Part shown: piece by piece, positions 1 to 9,372 of the stretch | Position numbering within the stretch: the stretch's first letter is position 1 | How the letters are laid out: each line of letters starts with the position of its first letter | DNA from: Candidatus Brocadiia bacterium | GTDB taxonomy: Bacteria; Planctomycetota; Uabimicrobiia; Uabimicrobiales; JABWCH01 | NCBI GenBank assembly: GCA_013359215.1 | Contig: JABWCH010000004.1 | Coordinates: 1 to 40,805, forward strand | Length of the DNA stretch: 40,805 nucleotides | Direction of reading: 5' to 3' | Position numbers and translations under genes: made by a program | Notes under the pieces: generated by a model | The model's database searches: none | Told to the model about the DNA's origin: nothing | What the model saw: only the letters and a program-made list of their open reading frames with translations

Positions 1-113
1 GCAGAGACAATATTTTTCGTTATTCTTCTCTCTTCTCTGCGTCCTCTGCGCCTCTGCGGTGAATTCTTATGGGGAAGTTATTTAATTCTTATCGCTAAAC
101 CAAAAAAGTATTC

Positions 114-201
114 ATCACGAATGAGACGAATATACAAATTACGCAAATGAAATTTTTATAAAAACGATTCGTGCCATTCGACCATTCGTCTTATTCGTGA
201 T
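114..201. repeat. fold-back intergenic repeat
   Basis: An 18-nt arm at 114-131 (ATCACGAATGAGACGAAT) matches the reverse complement of 184-201 with one mismatch, enclosing about 52 nt rich in ATTCG words. It looks like a small non-autonomous fold-back or MITE-like element. The preceding bases 1-60 contain repeated CTCTGCG words, also typical of intergenic repeats. I see no gene in 1-273. Confidence 0.6.
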
Positions 202-273
202 AAAAATCTTTGCTTTTTCGGCAAACATCTAACTTCTTAGTTTTTATTATCTATATTTTGAAAGGCAAATATC

Positions 274-1539
274 ATGTTAGACCATTTAAGAAGCCGTCTG
301 GCTATTTCCTCTAAGGTTTTAGAGGAAATCAACTCATTTTTATGCTCTCCTGATAACCAGCTTGTTTCTAACCTTCTTAATGTAATCGCAAAATACGGGA
401 CTATCGAAGAAATCAACCAAAAAGCCCAAAAAGCAGCGCAGTTGTCCACACAGATGCAAAAGCTCAAAGACCTTTCTTCCCCTTATATTAAAGATTTAGA
501 ATGGCTTTCCGAAATGAGAGACAAAAAGGCTTTTATTTCTATTGCAGAATATAGAAAAAAAGTTTTAGGCAACAAAGCAGTTTCTTTTAACCAGGACGAC
601 TATGCTGTTACTTTGGAAATCAGTTCTTGCCAGTATTTTGATTTTTTGATTGAAGAAGCTAAAAAAGCTATTGCGAATAAAGAGCTTATGCCAGGAAGAT
701 ATATCCGCGTACGCAATATGAAAGAGCAAGAGAAAAACCAGGGTGAGCTGATCGCTATGGGTGCTGCTATGAACATCGTAGGCGCAAGCTTTGTGGAAAG
801 CCTGGATACAAGAGGAACAGATGGATCGAACGTTCACCTGGGTGGCCCAGAAACCATCACAGGCTACTTTGGTGGCGTAGGACAGCCCAATGAATATGCA
901 TTAAAGTGGATGGATGAATTTTTGTATTATTATACCAACTATGGCATCCGCCAGGTATTGAATATCAATCCAGGAACAGTCCTTGTTGGATATTTAATGC
1001 ACCGACTGGGCATAAGCAATGAGTTTAAAATCTCCGTATTTATGGGCAATGACAATCCTTATTCGGTTCTCTGGACATTGATGACAGCCAAGCTTTTTTC
1101 CAGAGAAGACGGAACAACGCCCCTGATTGGATTTAACTTCTCTAACTCTATCAACAATAAAAGTATAGAATTATGTTCCATGGTGAGAAAGTCTTTGAAC
1201 CTGGAAGATATGGTTCGTTTTGAACACCATATTCTGGAAACTTACAAAAGCATAGTTCGCCAGCCTTACGACAAAACACAAGAGCTGCTAGAAATCGCGC
1301 CTAAAGTAAAAAATATCAGCGCAAAGCATGAAGGCGGGCTTGTGGAAACAGAAAAAAAGCGTGAGCATCCATCTGACATCCTGGACTATTTCATGCCATT
1401 AGAGGATGTAAAAGCAAAGGGATTGTTCCATGCTATGTTACAGAATTACTTAGACAAACATGATGGCCTAAACAATACAGCCCAAGAGCTGACAAAACAA
1501 GGTTTAAGTGTTGTTGCTGCAAAAAATCTTCACTATTAA
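274..1539 (+). CDS. conserved hypothetical protein, unrecognised (421 aa)
   Basis: I do not recognise this family. The protein has no signal peptide or membrane segment and looks cytosolic and enzyme-like. The centre (about residues 140-300) is the ordered part and is rich in Gly-containing turns, such as GRYIRVRNMKEQE and GGPETITGYFGGVGQPNEY; the first ~60 and last ~80 residues look helical. The ATG is preceded by GAAAGG at 259-264. The next gene follows after 8 bp, so it probably heads a short operon with the lipoprotein and the 573-aa anchored protein. No function is assigned. Confidence 0.75.
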   Translation: MLDHLRSRLAISSKVLEEINSFLCSPDNQLVSNLLNVIAKYGTIEEINQKAQKAAQLSTQMQKLKDLSSPYIKDLEWLSEMRDKKAFISIAEYRKKVLGNKAVSFNQDDYAVTLEISSCQYFDFLIEEAKKAIANKELMPGRYIRVRNMKEQEKNQGELIAMGAAMNIVGASFVESLDTRGTDGSNVHLGGPETITGYFGGVGQPNEYALKWMDEFLYYYTNYGIRQVLNINPGTVLVGYLMHRLGISNEFKISVFMGNDNPYSVLWTLMTAKLFSREDGTTPLIGFNFSNSINNKSIELCSMVRKSLNLEDMVRFEHHILETYKSIVRQPYDKTQELLEIAPKVKNISAKHEGGLVETEKKREHPSDILDYFMPLEDVKAKGLFHAMLQNYLDKHDGLNNTAQELTKQGLSVVAAKNLHY

Positions 1540-1547
1540 GAGTCCCT

Positions 1548-2111
1548 ATGCTAGAAAGAATACACAAAATCGGTTTGTTCCTGGTATTTTGTTTGTTTAT
1601 CTCCTGCGCTTCTTATACAAAGCAACCTTCAGAAACCCAGAAATTGCTAGGCCAGGAGATGTGGCTTGTTACCAATTTAAGGGTTTTTGAAAATAACCAT
1701 ATTTATTGGCAAAACTATGGTCATGGAAAAATACTATCTTTAGGAACAAGCATCCGTCTCATCCGAAGTACTTCTGATACAGTATCTTTTTTAGACAACC
1801 AAAGCAATGAATATACCCTATACTGGCGCAAGGATGCCAAAAGCGAATGGGAAAAGGAAATGCCTAAATACTTTAGCCAAAAAGACACCCAAGAAGCCAT
1901 TCAATCTTTAGAGGAAGACTGGCAAAAGGAAATCTTTTTTGGGAATGTACAAAAAGGTATGACCAAGGAAATGGTACTTTGGTCAAGAGGCTATCCTGTC
2001 CTTCCCTCAGACTACGAAAAAGAAGATATATGGATGTATTATGAAAACCAGGCAAAGCAAGTCCTGATTTATTTTGAAAACAACGCTGTAGTACACATTG
2101 TCGGTCCTTAA
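1548..2111 (+). CDS. lipoprotein with SmpA/BamE-like C-terminus
   Basis: The first ~20 residues form a lipoprotein signal: a basic start (MLERIHK), a hydrophobic stretch and the lipobox LFISC with Cys20 as the likely lipidated residue. The mature protein has two parts. Residues about 25-90 are β-rich. Residues about 135-187, with a GMTKEMVLWSRGYP turn followed by WMYYEN and a final β hairpin, resemble the SmpA/BamE (OmlA) fold, where GMT/S-x-x-x-V marks the first helix. It would be an envelope lipoprotein facing the periplasm. It lies 8 bp after the previous stop and 25 bp before the next start, so co-transcription is likely. The SmpA-like call is from pattern only. Confidence 0.7.
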   Translation: MLERIHKIGLFLVFCLFISCASYTKQPSETQKLLGQEMWLVTNLRVFENNHIYWQNYGHGKILSLGTSIRLIRSTSDTVSFLDNQSNEYTLYWRKDAKSEWEKEMPKYFSQKDTQEAIQSLEEDWQKEIFFGNVQKGMTKEMVLWSRGYPVLPSDYEKEDIWMYYENQAKQVLIYFENNAVVHIVGP

Positions 2112-2136
2112 ATTTTTCTCACAAGAGGATAAAATC

Positions 2137-3858
2137 ATGAGTAAAGTATTGCCTTTTATATTGGCACTTTTAGTGGTAGCCGTACTCTCCTTTACCTTGT
2201 TAAGCCCAAAACAAAACCCTGCATCTTCCCAAAGCTATCTGGAATTTTTACCTTCTGACACTACTATGCTGCTAACAAGCAACTCTCCTGCTGAATCCGC
2301 TAAAAAAGTAGATTTTAAAAAGTACGCAGAGCTTTTTGAAACAGCAGGTGCTATGATGCCTTTTGATTTCACCAATCCACAATTCTACCAAGAAAAAGGC
2401 ATAAATCTCGCTTCTCCCGCTGGCTTTGCTATATGTAGCCTGGAAAGACAGACCATGTTTTTCTTTTGCGGTGTTCAGGATGAAAAGGCTTTTGCTGCTT
2501 TTTTGCAAGAGAATATCCTGGTAGGAAGAGACATCCAGCCCGCCCAGTCGGGAAACCTTCCTTGCTTTTTGATTAAAGACAGATTTGGCCCTTCTTTTGA
2601 TTCTGTCTATTTGTTCAAAGATGGCTATTTCCTTTTCTACGCAACAGGAAATTTGCAGATAAAGAAAAATCTAGTAGAAAATCTTGAAAAAGAAATCCTG
2701 GATACACAAAACCGCCTTTCTCAAAACCCAATTTTCCAAGAAGCATCCAGAGGAATCCAGGATCAGGGAGACCTTTTCCTCTATATGGACTATCCTGGCA
2801 TCATAAAATTCTCTACAGAAAAAGCCAAAAGATTCCAGCCTGGAAAAAACGACATGATGGATAACCTGGAAAAAATAGCAGAAGACTTCACTTCCCTCGC
2901 GATTTCTTTGAAATTGGCTGGCAGCGAATTCCAGATGCATACCTACATGGGTTTCAAAGGCGATTCACAGCTTCTGCAAGCTTATAAGGGCAAAGGAACA
3001 GCCGAAGATCTTTTGCAGCGACTTCCTGCAAACCCTTTAGTCTGTGCTGCCAATAGCTCAGATATGCAGAAATCCTGGGAAATGGCAAAGCCAACATTGG
3101 ATATGGTATTGTCTACTTTTTTTATTAGCCAGAAAGTAGAGAATTTGGATGCACTGTTCGCCAAAATAGAAAATACCTTAAGCCAGGAACTGGGCATTAC
3201 AGTATCTTTAGAGAAAGATCTGATCCAGAATATCCAGGGAACAAACACATTGGTGCTTTATAATCTGCCATCCTTGCAAAGCAAGGAATTTGATTTGCTC
3301 GTGGGAATAAAGCTCAATGATGCTTCAAAAATCAACAATCTATTAAAGGATGTCTTCCAAGCCATCCAGAAAAAATCTCCTGATTTGCCAATCGCCAGCA
3401 TCCAGGAAGAAGGATGCGAAGGGCTTGTCTTTGACCTAAAGAAAATGCAGCCTGATCTATCGCTATCGCCTGCTCTTTGCATCTGGAAAGACTACCTCAT
3501 CCTGGTGAGCCAGAAATCTATGCTAAAAGCTTTAAACCAGGAAAAAGGAGAATTTTTTGACAGCATACAAAATCCTAAAATCGTAGAAGGTTTGAAAAAA
3601 GGCTTGCCCACAATAGGCTATATCCGATTAGGAAAGCTAGTTGAAGAAATTTTAGCCCTATCGCCTCCCCAAGTCCAAATGCAATCCGCTATGATAGTGA
3701 ATTTTACAAAAAATTTCCAAGAACTGATATGGACAGGCGAAATCGTAGAAAAAGGCATGAAAGGTTTGCTTGTTTTAAAATCCAGTGGTGACTTTTTAGG
3801 GCAAATTTTTGACGAAATGTCTAAAATTATGCAACAAATGAACCAACAGCCTAAATAA
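2137..3858 (+). CDS. membrane-anchored DUF3352-like protein (573 aa)
   Basis: I choose the ATG at 2137, preceded by AGAGGA at 2124-2129, over an in-frame TTG at 2098 that overlaps the upstream gene. The N-terminus is a single uncleaved signal anchor (residues about 4-22), so the rest is probably extracytoplasmic. The mature part begins with YLEFLPSDTTMLLT, like the opening of DUF3352-type proteins (leading strand, then a 'P-x-D-t' turn), and continues as a long α/β protein of roughly duplicated character with FADE-like ligand-free surfaces and no catalytic motif I can name. Such proteins are common beside Ser/Thr kinases in planctomycete-like genomes. Function unknown. Confidence 0.7.
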   Translation: MSKVLPFILALLVVAVLSFTLLSPKQNPASSQSYLEFLPSDTTMLLTSNSPAESAKKVDFKKYAELFETAGAMMPFDFTNPQFYQEKGINLASPAGFAICSLERQTMFFFCGVQDEKAFAAFLQENILVGRDIQPAQSGNLPCFLIKDRFGPSFDSVYLFKDGYFLFYATGNLQIKKNLVENLEKEILDTQNRLSQNPIFQEASRGIQDQGDLFLYMDYPGIIKFSTEKAKRFQPGKNDMMDNLEKIAEDFTSLAISLKLAGSEFQMHTYMGFKGDSQLLQAYKGKGTAEDLLQRLPANPLVCAANSSDMQKSWEMAKPTLDMVLSTFFISQKVENLDALFAKIENTLSQELGITVSLEKDLIQNIQGTNTLVLYNLPSLQSKEFDLLVGIKLNDASKINNLLKDVFQAIQKKSPDLPIASIQEEGCEGLVFDLKKMQPDLSLSPALCIWKDYLILVSQKSMLKALNQEKGEFFDSIQNPKIVEGLKKGLPTIGYIRLGKLVEEILALSPPQVQMQSAMIVNFTKNFQELIWTGEIVEKGMKGLLVLKSSGDFLGQIFDEMSKIMQQMNQQPK

Positions 3859-3895
3859 TTTGAAACTGTTGCATCAAAGAAGATTGCAAGTCCCT

Positions 3896-3937
3896 GCGAC
3901 TGGAGCAGATGCTGCTATCATAGCACTGCTCAGTCGC
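3896..3937. repeat. imperfect inverted repeat before the kinase gene
   Basis: GCGACTG at 3896-3902 pairs with CAGTCGC at 3931-3937, and AGCAG/TGCT inside pairs with AGCA/CTGCT, giving a long stem with two single-base bulges. The 121-bp gap between the 573-aa gene and the kinase is visibly more GC-rich than its surroundings. It could be a small structured repeat or a regulatory hairpin. There is no T-tract, so a terminator is not supported. Confidence 0.45.
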
Positions 3938-3979
3938 CACCGCTTTGGAAAGGACGTAAATGGAATTAAGAGGAACCCT

Positions 3980-6052
3980 ATGGATTTTCAGAAATATCTT
4001 GAAGAACGAGAAGATGCCATTTTAGCCAAAGTTCTTGTTGTTTTGAAATTAGTAGACCAAAAAACTCTCCATGACACATATAAAGAAATACAACAAAGCA
4101 GCCAGGAAGAAAGCTGCAAACTAGGACAAATGCTTCTCAGAAAAAGGCTCTTAAGCATCAATGACTACACAAAAGCCATGACTATCGTGCGCCAGCAAGC
4201 ACAAATCCTATACCAGAAAACTATAGAAAGCCAGGAAGCACAGACAGCAAGGCTAGAAAGAAAAATACCCCCTGAAATTTTAGCAGCACAAAACCCTACT
4301 CAGACAACCAAAGCCGAAATAGACCCTATTAAAGAAAAAAAACTACCAGAGAAACCAGCATCGTCTCCCAAAAATGCCATGAGATTTGGATCTTATGAAG
4401 TGATTGAAGAGATTGCAAGAGGAGGCATGGGAATTGTTTATAAAGCAAGACAGTTGCATTTGAACCGCATTGTCGCCCTCAAGGTTCTTCTTGCAGGCGG
4501 TGCTGCATCAGAAACAGAAATCCAAAGATTCCGCAGAGAAGCAGAAGCCGCTGGTAGTTTGCAACATCCCAACATTGTTTCTATTTACGAAATAGGAGAA
4601 GAAAACAAGCATCACTATTTCACCATGGATTTCATTGAAGGCCCTACTCTACAGCAACTCATCAAGAAAAAAACCAGAAGAAAATTGCTTTTACAAATTT
4701 TGGAAAAAGTCGCCAGAGCTATGGCACATGCGCACCAAAGAGGGATAGTCCACAGAGACATAAAACCATCGAACATCATCGTATCCTCTGAAAACGAACC
4801 CAAGATAACAGACTTTGGCCTTGCCAAAAAACTGGATACGAACACCATGCTAACAGAAAGTGGAGCAACGCTAGGAACACCCTATTATATGGCACCAGAG
4901 CAAACCCAAGGGCTTAAAGATATAGATGGAAGAGCAGACATTTATTCTATGGGCGTTATGCTATATGAAATCCTGACAAACCGCCTTCCCTTCAATGCAG
5001 GTACTTTGGTTGAGCTTTACCATAAGATTGTAGAAGAAGAACCCGTACTGCCATCTCGGCTAAACCGCAAGGTAGATAAAGAAATTGAGCTGGTTTGCCT
5101 GAAAGCAATGGAAAAAGAGCCTGGCCGACGCTATCAGACAGCTTCCGAGCTTGCAGACGATCTAAACAGGTATCTCAATGGCGAATCTGTTAGTGCCAGG
5201 AGAGCGAACCCAGTATACCGCTTTGTCCGCAAAGCACACAAAAACAAACATTTCTTATTGGTTACAGGCTGCATAAGCTTGCTGGTCGCCCTAATGCTTT
5301 TATTTTTTATATTGCAAATCAACGAAAAATCTTTACAGCAAAAGCAGTTGCTACAGGCCAACGCCCTTATAGAAGAAAGCAAAATGCAGAGCAGCATGAT
5401 GGCCCAGTTGGAAAAAATAGAAAAAGCAATCCAAATAGCACCCTACCATGTTCCTGCTTATCTGGCAAAAGGAGAAATCTATTTAAAAAACAACCAATAC
5501 CCTAATGCCATCATGGAATACAGCAGGATTCTTGTTTTTAATCCAAAGTCTGCCGAAGCCTATTACGGAAGGGGCGAAGCTTATCTTCAGTTAAAAGACT
5601 GGGAAAAAGCGATCAAAGAGTTTAGTCTAGCCATACAGAATAAAGAAAAATTCATAGAAGCCTATATGGGTAGAGCCAACGCAAGAGGATACAGAAAAGA
5701 TGGCAACGAGGACTTTTCTCTAGCCATTGAAGACCATGAAAAAGCCGATAGTCTAAAAAAAGAAGCCATAACTGAGGCAGAGAAGTATCTTCAAAAAGGA
5801 AACTACAAAAGCGCCATGGAAAAATACGAACGAGTGCTGGCCGCTGATCCTAAACACGCTCTCTCCCACTATGGCAAAGCCCTTGTTTTTATAGCACAAA
5901 AAAATTGGCAAGAAGCCCAAAGATCTTTACAACAAGCCATAAATGCCGAAGCCGATTTTCCTGAGCTATACCAGAAAATGGCATTCGTTTATGAAAAGTT
6001 AGGAAAGCCACAAGAAGCAAAGATGTACCAAAAAAAAGCATCTGAAAAGTAA
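3980..6052 (+). CDS. PknB-type Ser/Thr protein kinase with TM segment and TPR repeats
   Basis: The ATG at 3980 follows AAGAGGA (3968-3974); an upstream in-frame TTG at 3860 would add 40 implausible residues across a hairpin. Residues 1-110 are a helical N-terminal region. The kinase domain spans about 135-400: glycine loop IARGGMGIVYKA, lysine K168 in ALKVL, catalytic loop HRDIKPSN (D260), DFG at D278, and APEQ. A single TM helix lies at about 424-447, followed by a TPR array to the end (about 480-690). The protein should place its kinase in the cytoplasm and its TPRs outside. This architecture is typical of Planctomycetota. All catalytic residues are present, so it is probably active; substrates are unknown. 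Confidence 0.93.
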   Translation: MDFQKYLEEREDAILAKVLVVLKLVDQKTLHDTYKEIQQSSQEESCKLGQMLLRKRLLSINDYTKAMTIVRQQAQILYQKTIESQEAQTARLERKIPPEILAAQNPTQTTKAEIDPIKEKKLPEKPASSPKNAMRFGSYEVIEEIARGGMGIVYKARQLHLNRIVALKVLLAGGAASETEIQRFRREAEAAGSLQHPNIVSIYEIGEENKHHYFTMDFIEGPTLQQLIKKKTRRKLLLQILEKVARAMAHAHQRGIVHRDIKPSNIIVSSENEPKITDFGLAKKLDTNTMLTESGATLGTPYYMAPEQTQGLKDIDGRADIYSMGVMLYEILTNRLPFNAGTLVELYHKIVEEEPVLPSRLNRKVDKEIELVCLKAMEKEPGRRYQTASELADDLNRYLNGESVSARRANPVYRFVRKAHKNKHFLLVTGCISLLVALMLLFFILQINEKSLQQKQLLQANALIEESKMQSSMMAQLEKIEKAIQIAPYHVPAYLAKGEIYLKNNQYPNAIMEYSRILVFNPKSAEAYYGRGEAYLQLKDWEKAIKEFSLAIQNKEKFIEAYMGRANARGYRKDGNEDFSLAIEDHEKADSLKKEAITEAEKYLQKGNYKSAMEKYERVLAADPKHALSHYGKALVFIAQKNWQEAQRSLQQAINAEADFPELYQKMAFVYEKLGKPQEAKMYQKKASEK

Positions 6053-6076
6053 CATTATGATAAGGATTGATTTACC

Positions 6077-7627
6077 ATGAAACATTTATTCTCTCTAATC
6101 GCCAGCTTTGGCTCAAAAGCCTTTTCAAAATCTTTGGATAAAATCGAACGTGTAGGGAATGCCCTCCCCCATCCTGCAACCCTTTTTGCCATGCTTGCCT
6201 TGGCTGTAGCACTGCTTTCTGCTATATGCGCATGGGGAAGCGTCAGTGCCGTCCATCCTGTAAGCAAAGCAACCATAGAAAGCAGAAATCTACTAAATTT
6301 AGATGGCCTGCGATGGATTTATACCAATGTTTTAAAGAATTTTCTGGATTTCCCCCCTTTGGGCTATGTTCTTGTTGTGATGATTGGAATTGGCGTGGCA
6401 GAAGGATCAGGTCTTTTTACTCTCATGATCCGCGCTTTGGTTTTAACAGCACCCCAAAAATGGATTACAGGAGCTGTTGTTCTCGCTGGAGTCATCTCCC
6501 ATCTAGCTTCCGAAGGCGGATACGTAATTTTGATACCGCTAGGTGCTGCCATTTTCCATGCCTTAGGGCGACATCCCATGGCAGGGCTTGCTGCTGCTTT
6601 CTGCGGAGTAAGCGGCGGCTTTGGATCTAACCTTCTCATTACCTCTGTTGATACCATGCTCTGCGGCATGACAGAAACCGCAGCACGCATGATTTTGCCT
6701 GGCATGACCATTACCCCAGCCGTAAATTTCTATTTCCTTTTTGTTTCAGCAATCCTGGTCGTTGTTGTAGGAACATGGGTTACAGAAAAGATCGTTATCC
6801 CCAGGCTCGGTGCGTACCAGGGAACTGCGGAAAGATTGCCAGTGGAAAAGCTATCTGCAATAGAAAAAAAAGGACTTTTGGGCGCAAGCATAGCCTTACT
6901 CATCGCGTTTGCCTTGCTGGCCTTTTCTATCATCCCAGAAAATGGAATTCTACGCAACCCCCAAACAAAATCAGCCCTCCACTCTCCCTTTTTTGACGGA
7001 ATCATCGTTGGCATCCTATTGATCTTTTTTGTACCAGGGATTGTTTATGGCATTATTGTAAAAAGCATCAAAAGCGACAAAGACGTAGTTACCCACATTA
7101 CCAACTCCATGAAAGGCATTGCAGGATACATAGTTTTGGTCTTCTTCGCTTCCCAATTCGTAGCCTTTTTCAACTATTCCAAACTAGGTATCATTCTCGC
7201 CATCAAAGGTGCTGCCTTTTTACAAAGCATACAGCTCACAGGAATCCCCTTAGTCATTTCCTTTGTGCTTCTTTCCGCCTTTATCAACCTTTTTATGGGC
7301 AGTGCTTCCGCCAAATGGGCAATCATGGCCCCTGTCTTTGTCCCCATGTTCATGCTCATTGACCCAGCCTACCACCCCGCCCTAACCCAAGCCGCCTTCA
7401 GAATCGGAGATTCTATAACCAACGTCATTACCCCCATGATGAGCTATTTCGCCCTAATCGTAGCCTTCTCCCAACGCTATGACGAAAAATACGGCATAGG
7501 CACTATCATATCCACCATGATCCCCTATACCATATTCCTAGGCATCTTCTGGACTCTCCTCCTAATCATCTGGGTACAAACAGGCTACCCCCTCGGCCCC
7601 GATGCACCTATCTTTCTGACAAAATAG
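6077..7627 (+). CDS. abgT: AbgT-family transporter (p-aminobenzoyl-glutamate type)
   Basis: A polytopic inner-membrane protein of 516 aa, the usual length for AbgT transporters (about 510). The family opening is visible: an N-terminal amphipathic stretch, then ERVGNALPHPATLFA before the first TM. Other family-like blocks are SGGFGSNLLITSVDT and INLFMGSASAKWAIMAPV. Members export or import folate-related compounds (p-aminobenzoyl-glutamate, sulfonamides) using the ion gradient. AAGGA at 6064-6068 precedes the ATG; the gene starts 24 bp after the kinase and is probably the last gene of the plus-strand cluster. The family is confident; the real substrate is not known. Confidence 0.9.
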   Translation: MKHLFSLIASFGSKAFSKSLDKIERVGNALPHPATLFAMLALAVALLSAICAWGSVSAVHPVSKATIESRNLLNLDGLRWIYTNVLKNFLDFPPLGYVLVVMIGIGVAEGSGLFTLMIRALVLTAPQKWITGAVVLAGVISHLASEGGYVILIPLGAAIFHALGRHPMAGLAAAFCGVSGGFGSNLLITSVDTMLCGMTETAARMILPGMTITPAVNFYFLFVSAILVVVVGTWVTEKIVIPRLGAYQGTAERLPVEKLSAIEKKGLLGASIALLIAFALLAFSIIPENGILRNPQTKSALHSPFFDGIIVGILLIFFVPGIVYGIIVKSIKSDKDVVTHITNSMKGIAGYIVLVFFASQFVAFFNYSKLGIILAIKGAAFLQSIQLTGIPLVISFVLLSAFINLFMGSASAKWAIMAPVFVPMFMLIDPAYHPALTQAAFRIGDSITNVITPMMSYFALIVAFSQRYDEKYGIGTIISTMIPYTIFLGIFWTLLLIIWVQTGYPLGPDAPIFLTK

Positions 7628-7634
7628 GGATAGC

Positions 7635-7656
7635 TCAGTCCCTGCAAAGGGACTGA
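7635..7656. other. short hairpin resembling a lone CRISPR-type repeat
   Basis: TCAGTCCCT at 7635-7643 pairs perfectly with AGGGACTGA at 7648-7656 around a GCAA loop, followed by AGTATAAAC. It sits 8 bp after the abgT stop, so it may simply be its transcript-end hairpin, although no T-run follows. The GTCCCT-loop-AGGGACTGAA core resembles type III repeats of the GTCCC...GGGAYTGAAAC kind. There is only one copy here. Confidence 0.4.
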
Positions 7657-7702
7657 AGTATAAACTCCAATGCGTAATCTATCAAACAAAAAGAAGTTAA
7701 AA

Positions 7703-7729
7703 GAGGTGGTCGAAAATTTCGACCACCTC
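7703..7729 (-). terminator. terminator of the polymerase operon (convergent with abgT)
   Basis: A perfect 13-bp stem (GAGGTGGTCGAAA / TTTCGACCACCTC) with a single central base lies between the converging ends of abgT and the zinc-ribbon gene. On the minus strand it is followed by TTTTAACTTCTTTTT, a T-rich tail, so it most likely ends the minus-strand operon. It may also serve the plus strand, where the tail is less T-rich. Confidence 0.7.
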
Positions 7730-7773
7730 GGAAGCTTAAAATATTCTCCTTTTTAGCATTTTATCATTTACTT

Positions 7774-9360
7774 TTATTTTCTATGTTTTATAACTATTTT
7801 AGCCAGTGAGAGATCTAAGAGATTTTTATCCTCTCGATTCAAATCGTTCTTTATCTTAGAATCAAGGGTTATATCGTTTATTTTGATATGCCTTCGTGTA
7901 GCTTTTTTATCACTAAAAATATTTTTTATGTATTTAATCAATTTATCCTTTTCCGTATTTACCCAATCGCTAATAATCCGCTGAGATATATTCAGACATT
8001 GAAGAAGACGGCTTGTTTTATCCTGAAAAATCGGAGCAATTTCTACTGGCTCAAATGACAATTGATCACCTGTAATGGTAATTATACCAGCAGAAAGGAT
8101 TGTAGATATTTTTTCTTTCCAAGGTATCTTTAGTTTTTTTGGGGGTAACTTGATATCTTCCTCGGTTTTTTTCTTGACCTTATCTTCTATAGATACAAGA
8201 AAATCTTTTTCTTCCAAAATTTGAGGACATTTATCAACAAATGTTTCCCATACTACTGCATCTAAATATTCTTTACAAAATGGATCTTGTCCTTGTTCTC
8301 CTATAAATCTACGTATTGGTTTGGCTTGTTGTATGCTATTATGAGAAAAAATGAAGCAAGCTGGGTATTTGTCTTCTTTCATCCTAGAAATATATGTATC
8401 TTCTATAGTGAAATCTTCTTCCTTTGCTTTCGGGTTGAGATCGTAACAAATCTTCTTGGGATATACATCTGGATTCTTTCTGAAATAATGATGAAATGCC
8501 AATCGTTCTTGTTCAGGACTTTGTGGTTTATCTTTCAGTATTTTCACGAATTCTTTCATACCAGGTGTTTTTAATAAATATTCTGCAAGAAGTAGCCTTT
8601 TTTTTCGTAATATAGCAACATTTTTATTCCCTCCTTTTATTTTTTCAACACCTAATCTCTCTTCAAAAGTTTTTTCCAATTCATACTCATGTTCATCTTT
8701 TTCTTCATTCCAATATATTGTGGCGATTACAGTATAGGGAGAAAAATTTTGTTTGAAAAGATGGCGATTCTCTATCCAATAACTAAAGATCAAGTAGGTC
8801 TTAGAAAGTAAATCTTCTTGAAGTTTTTTTAGAGGGGATCTTTCAGGAAGTTTTTCCATCAACTTTTTCATCTCGGCCTCGAAATATTTTGCATCAGTGT
8901 TCTGGTTCTCTTCATTCGCTTTGACTTTCTCGGATTCGTTCTGATTTTCCTTACTTGCTTTGACTTCCTCCAGGAATCGAAAGCACAATAAAGCATGACG
9001 CATTAGTTCTTGCCAATCTTTATCCATAGAGGAAGCCAGTTTGTCTGAAGGCAAATAGTAATAAAAAGCCGTTTCCAGAATCTCTAAATCATTGGGTCTG
9101 CCCAATGGTTCCAAAGGGATATTGTCCTCGTCTTCGCTTTCTTGGGATTTAGAACGTCCTTGAGATTTAGTATTGCAATAAGGACAACGTTGTTTATAAC
9201 TATGCTCTTTTCCACAACGTCTGCAGTAAATATAACGAGATGGGTGATCAGTTGTTGATTCTGCTAAAGCTTCTTCATCACTTTTTTCTGAAGGTATAGA
9301 ATTAGAGTAACCATACTTATTTTTATAAGAATAACCAATACCAACACCATACTGAGGCAT
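7774..9360 (-). CDS. zinc-ribbon protein, companion of the fused RNA polymerase
   Basis: No family recognised. After a Tyr/Gly-rich start, residues 46-62 form a zinc ribbon (C46-x2-C49-x9-C59-x2-C62), as seen in many nucleic-acid-binding and transcription proteins. Residues about 90-200 are helical and carry a degenerate internal duplication (KASKENQN / KANEENQN). The remainder is Lys/Glu-rich and helical, ending with a possible winged-helix-like segment (about 450-510, ISQRIISDWVNTE...). The start has a strong GGGAGG and lies 12 bp after the polymerase stop, so the two are co-translated in one operon. It could supply a promoter-recognition, clamp or assembly function that the polymerase fusion lacks (no α, ω or σ is nearby). 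That role is inference from position only. Confidence 0.75.
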   Translation of the reverse strand: MPQYGVGIGYSYKNKYGYSNSIPSEKSDEEALAESTTDHPSRYIYCRRCGKEHSYKQRCPYCNTKSQGRSKSQESEDEDNIPLEPLGRPNDLEILETAFYYYLPSDKLASSMDKDWQELMRHALLCFRFLEEVKASKENQNESEKVKANEENQNTDAKYFEAEMKKLMEKLPERSPLKKLQEDLLSKTYLIFSYWIENRHLFKQNFSPYTVIATIYWNEEKDEHEYELEKTFEERLGVEKIKGGNKNVAILRKKRLLLAEYLLKTPGMKEFVKILKDKPQSPEQERLAFHHYFRKNPDVYPKKICYDLNPKAKEEDFTIEDTYISRMKEDKYPACFIFSHNSIQQAKPIRRFIGEQGQDPFCKEYLDAVVWETFVDKCPQILEEKDFLVSIEDKVKKKTEEDIKLPPKKLKIPWKEKISTILSAGIITITGDQLSFEPVEIAPIFQDKTSRLLQCLNISQRIISDWVNTEKDKLIKYIKNIFSDKKATRRHIKINDITLDSKIKNDLNREDKNLLDLSLAKIVIKHRK

Positions 9361-9372
9361 TGTCTTCCTCCC

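Noticed and set aside
3860..3979. TTG-initiated 40-residue extension of the kinase
   Set aside because: It reads through an inverted repeat, and a good SD/ATG pair exists at 3968-3982.
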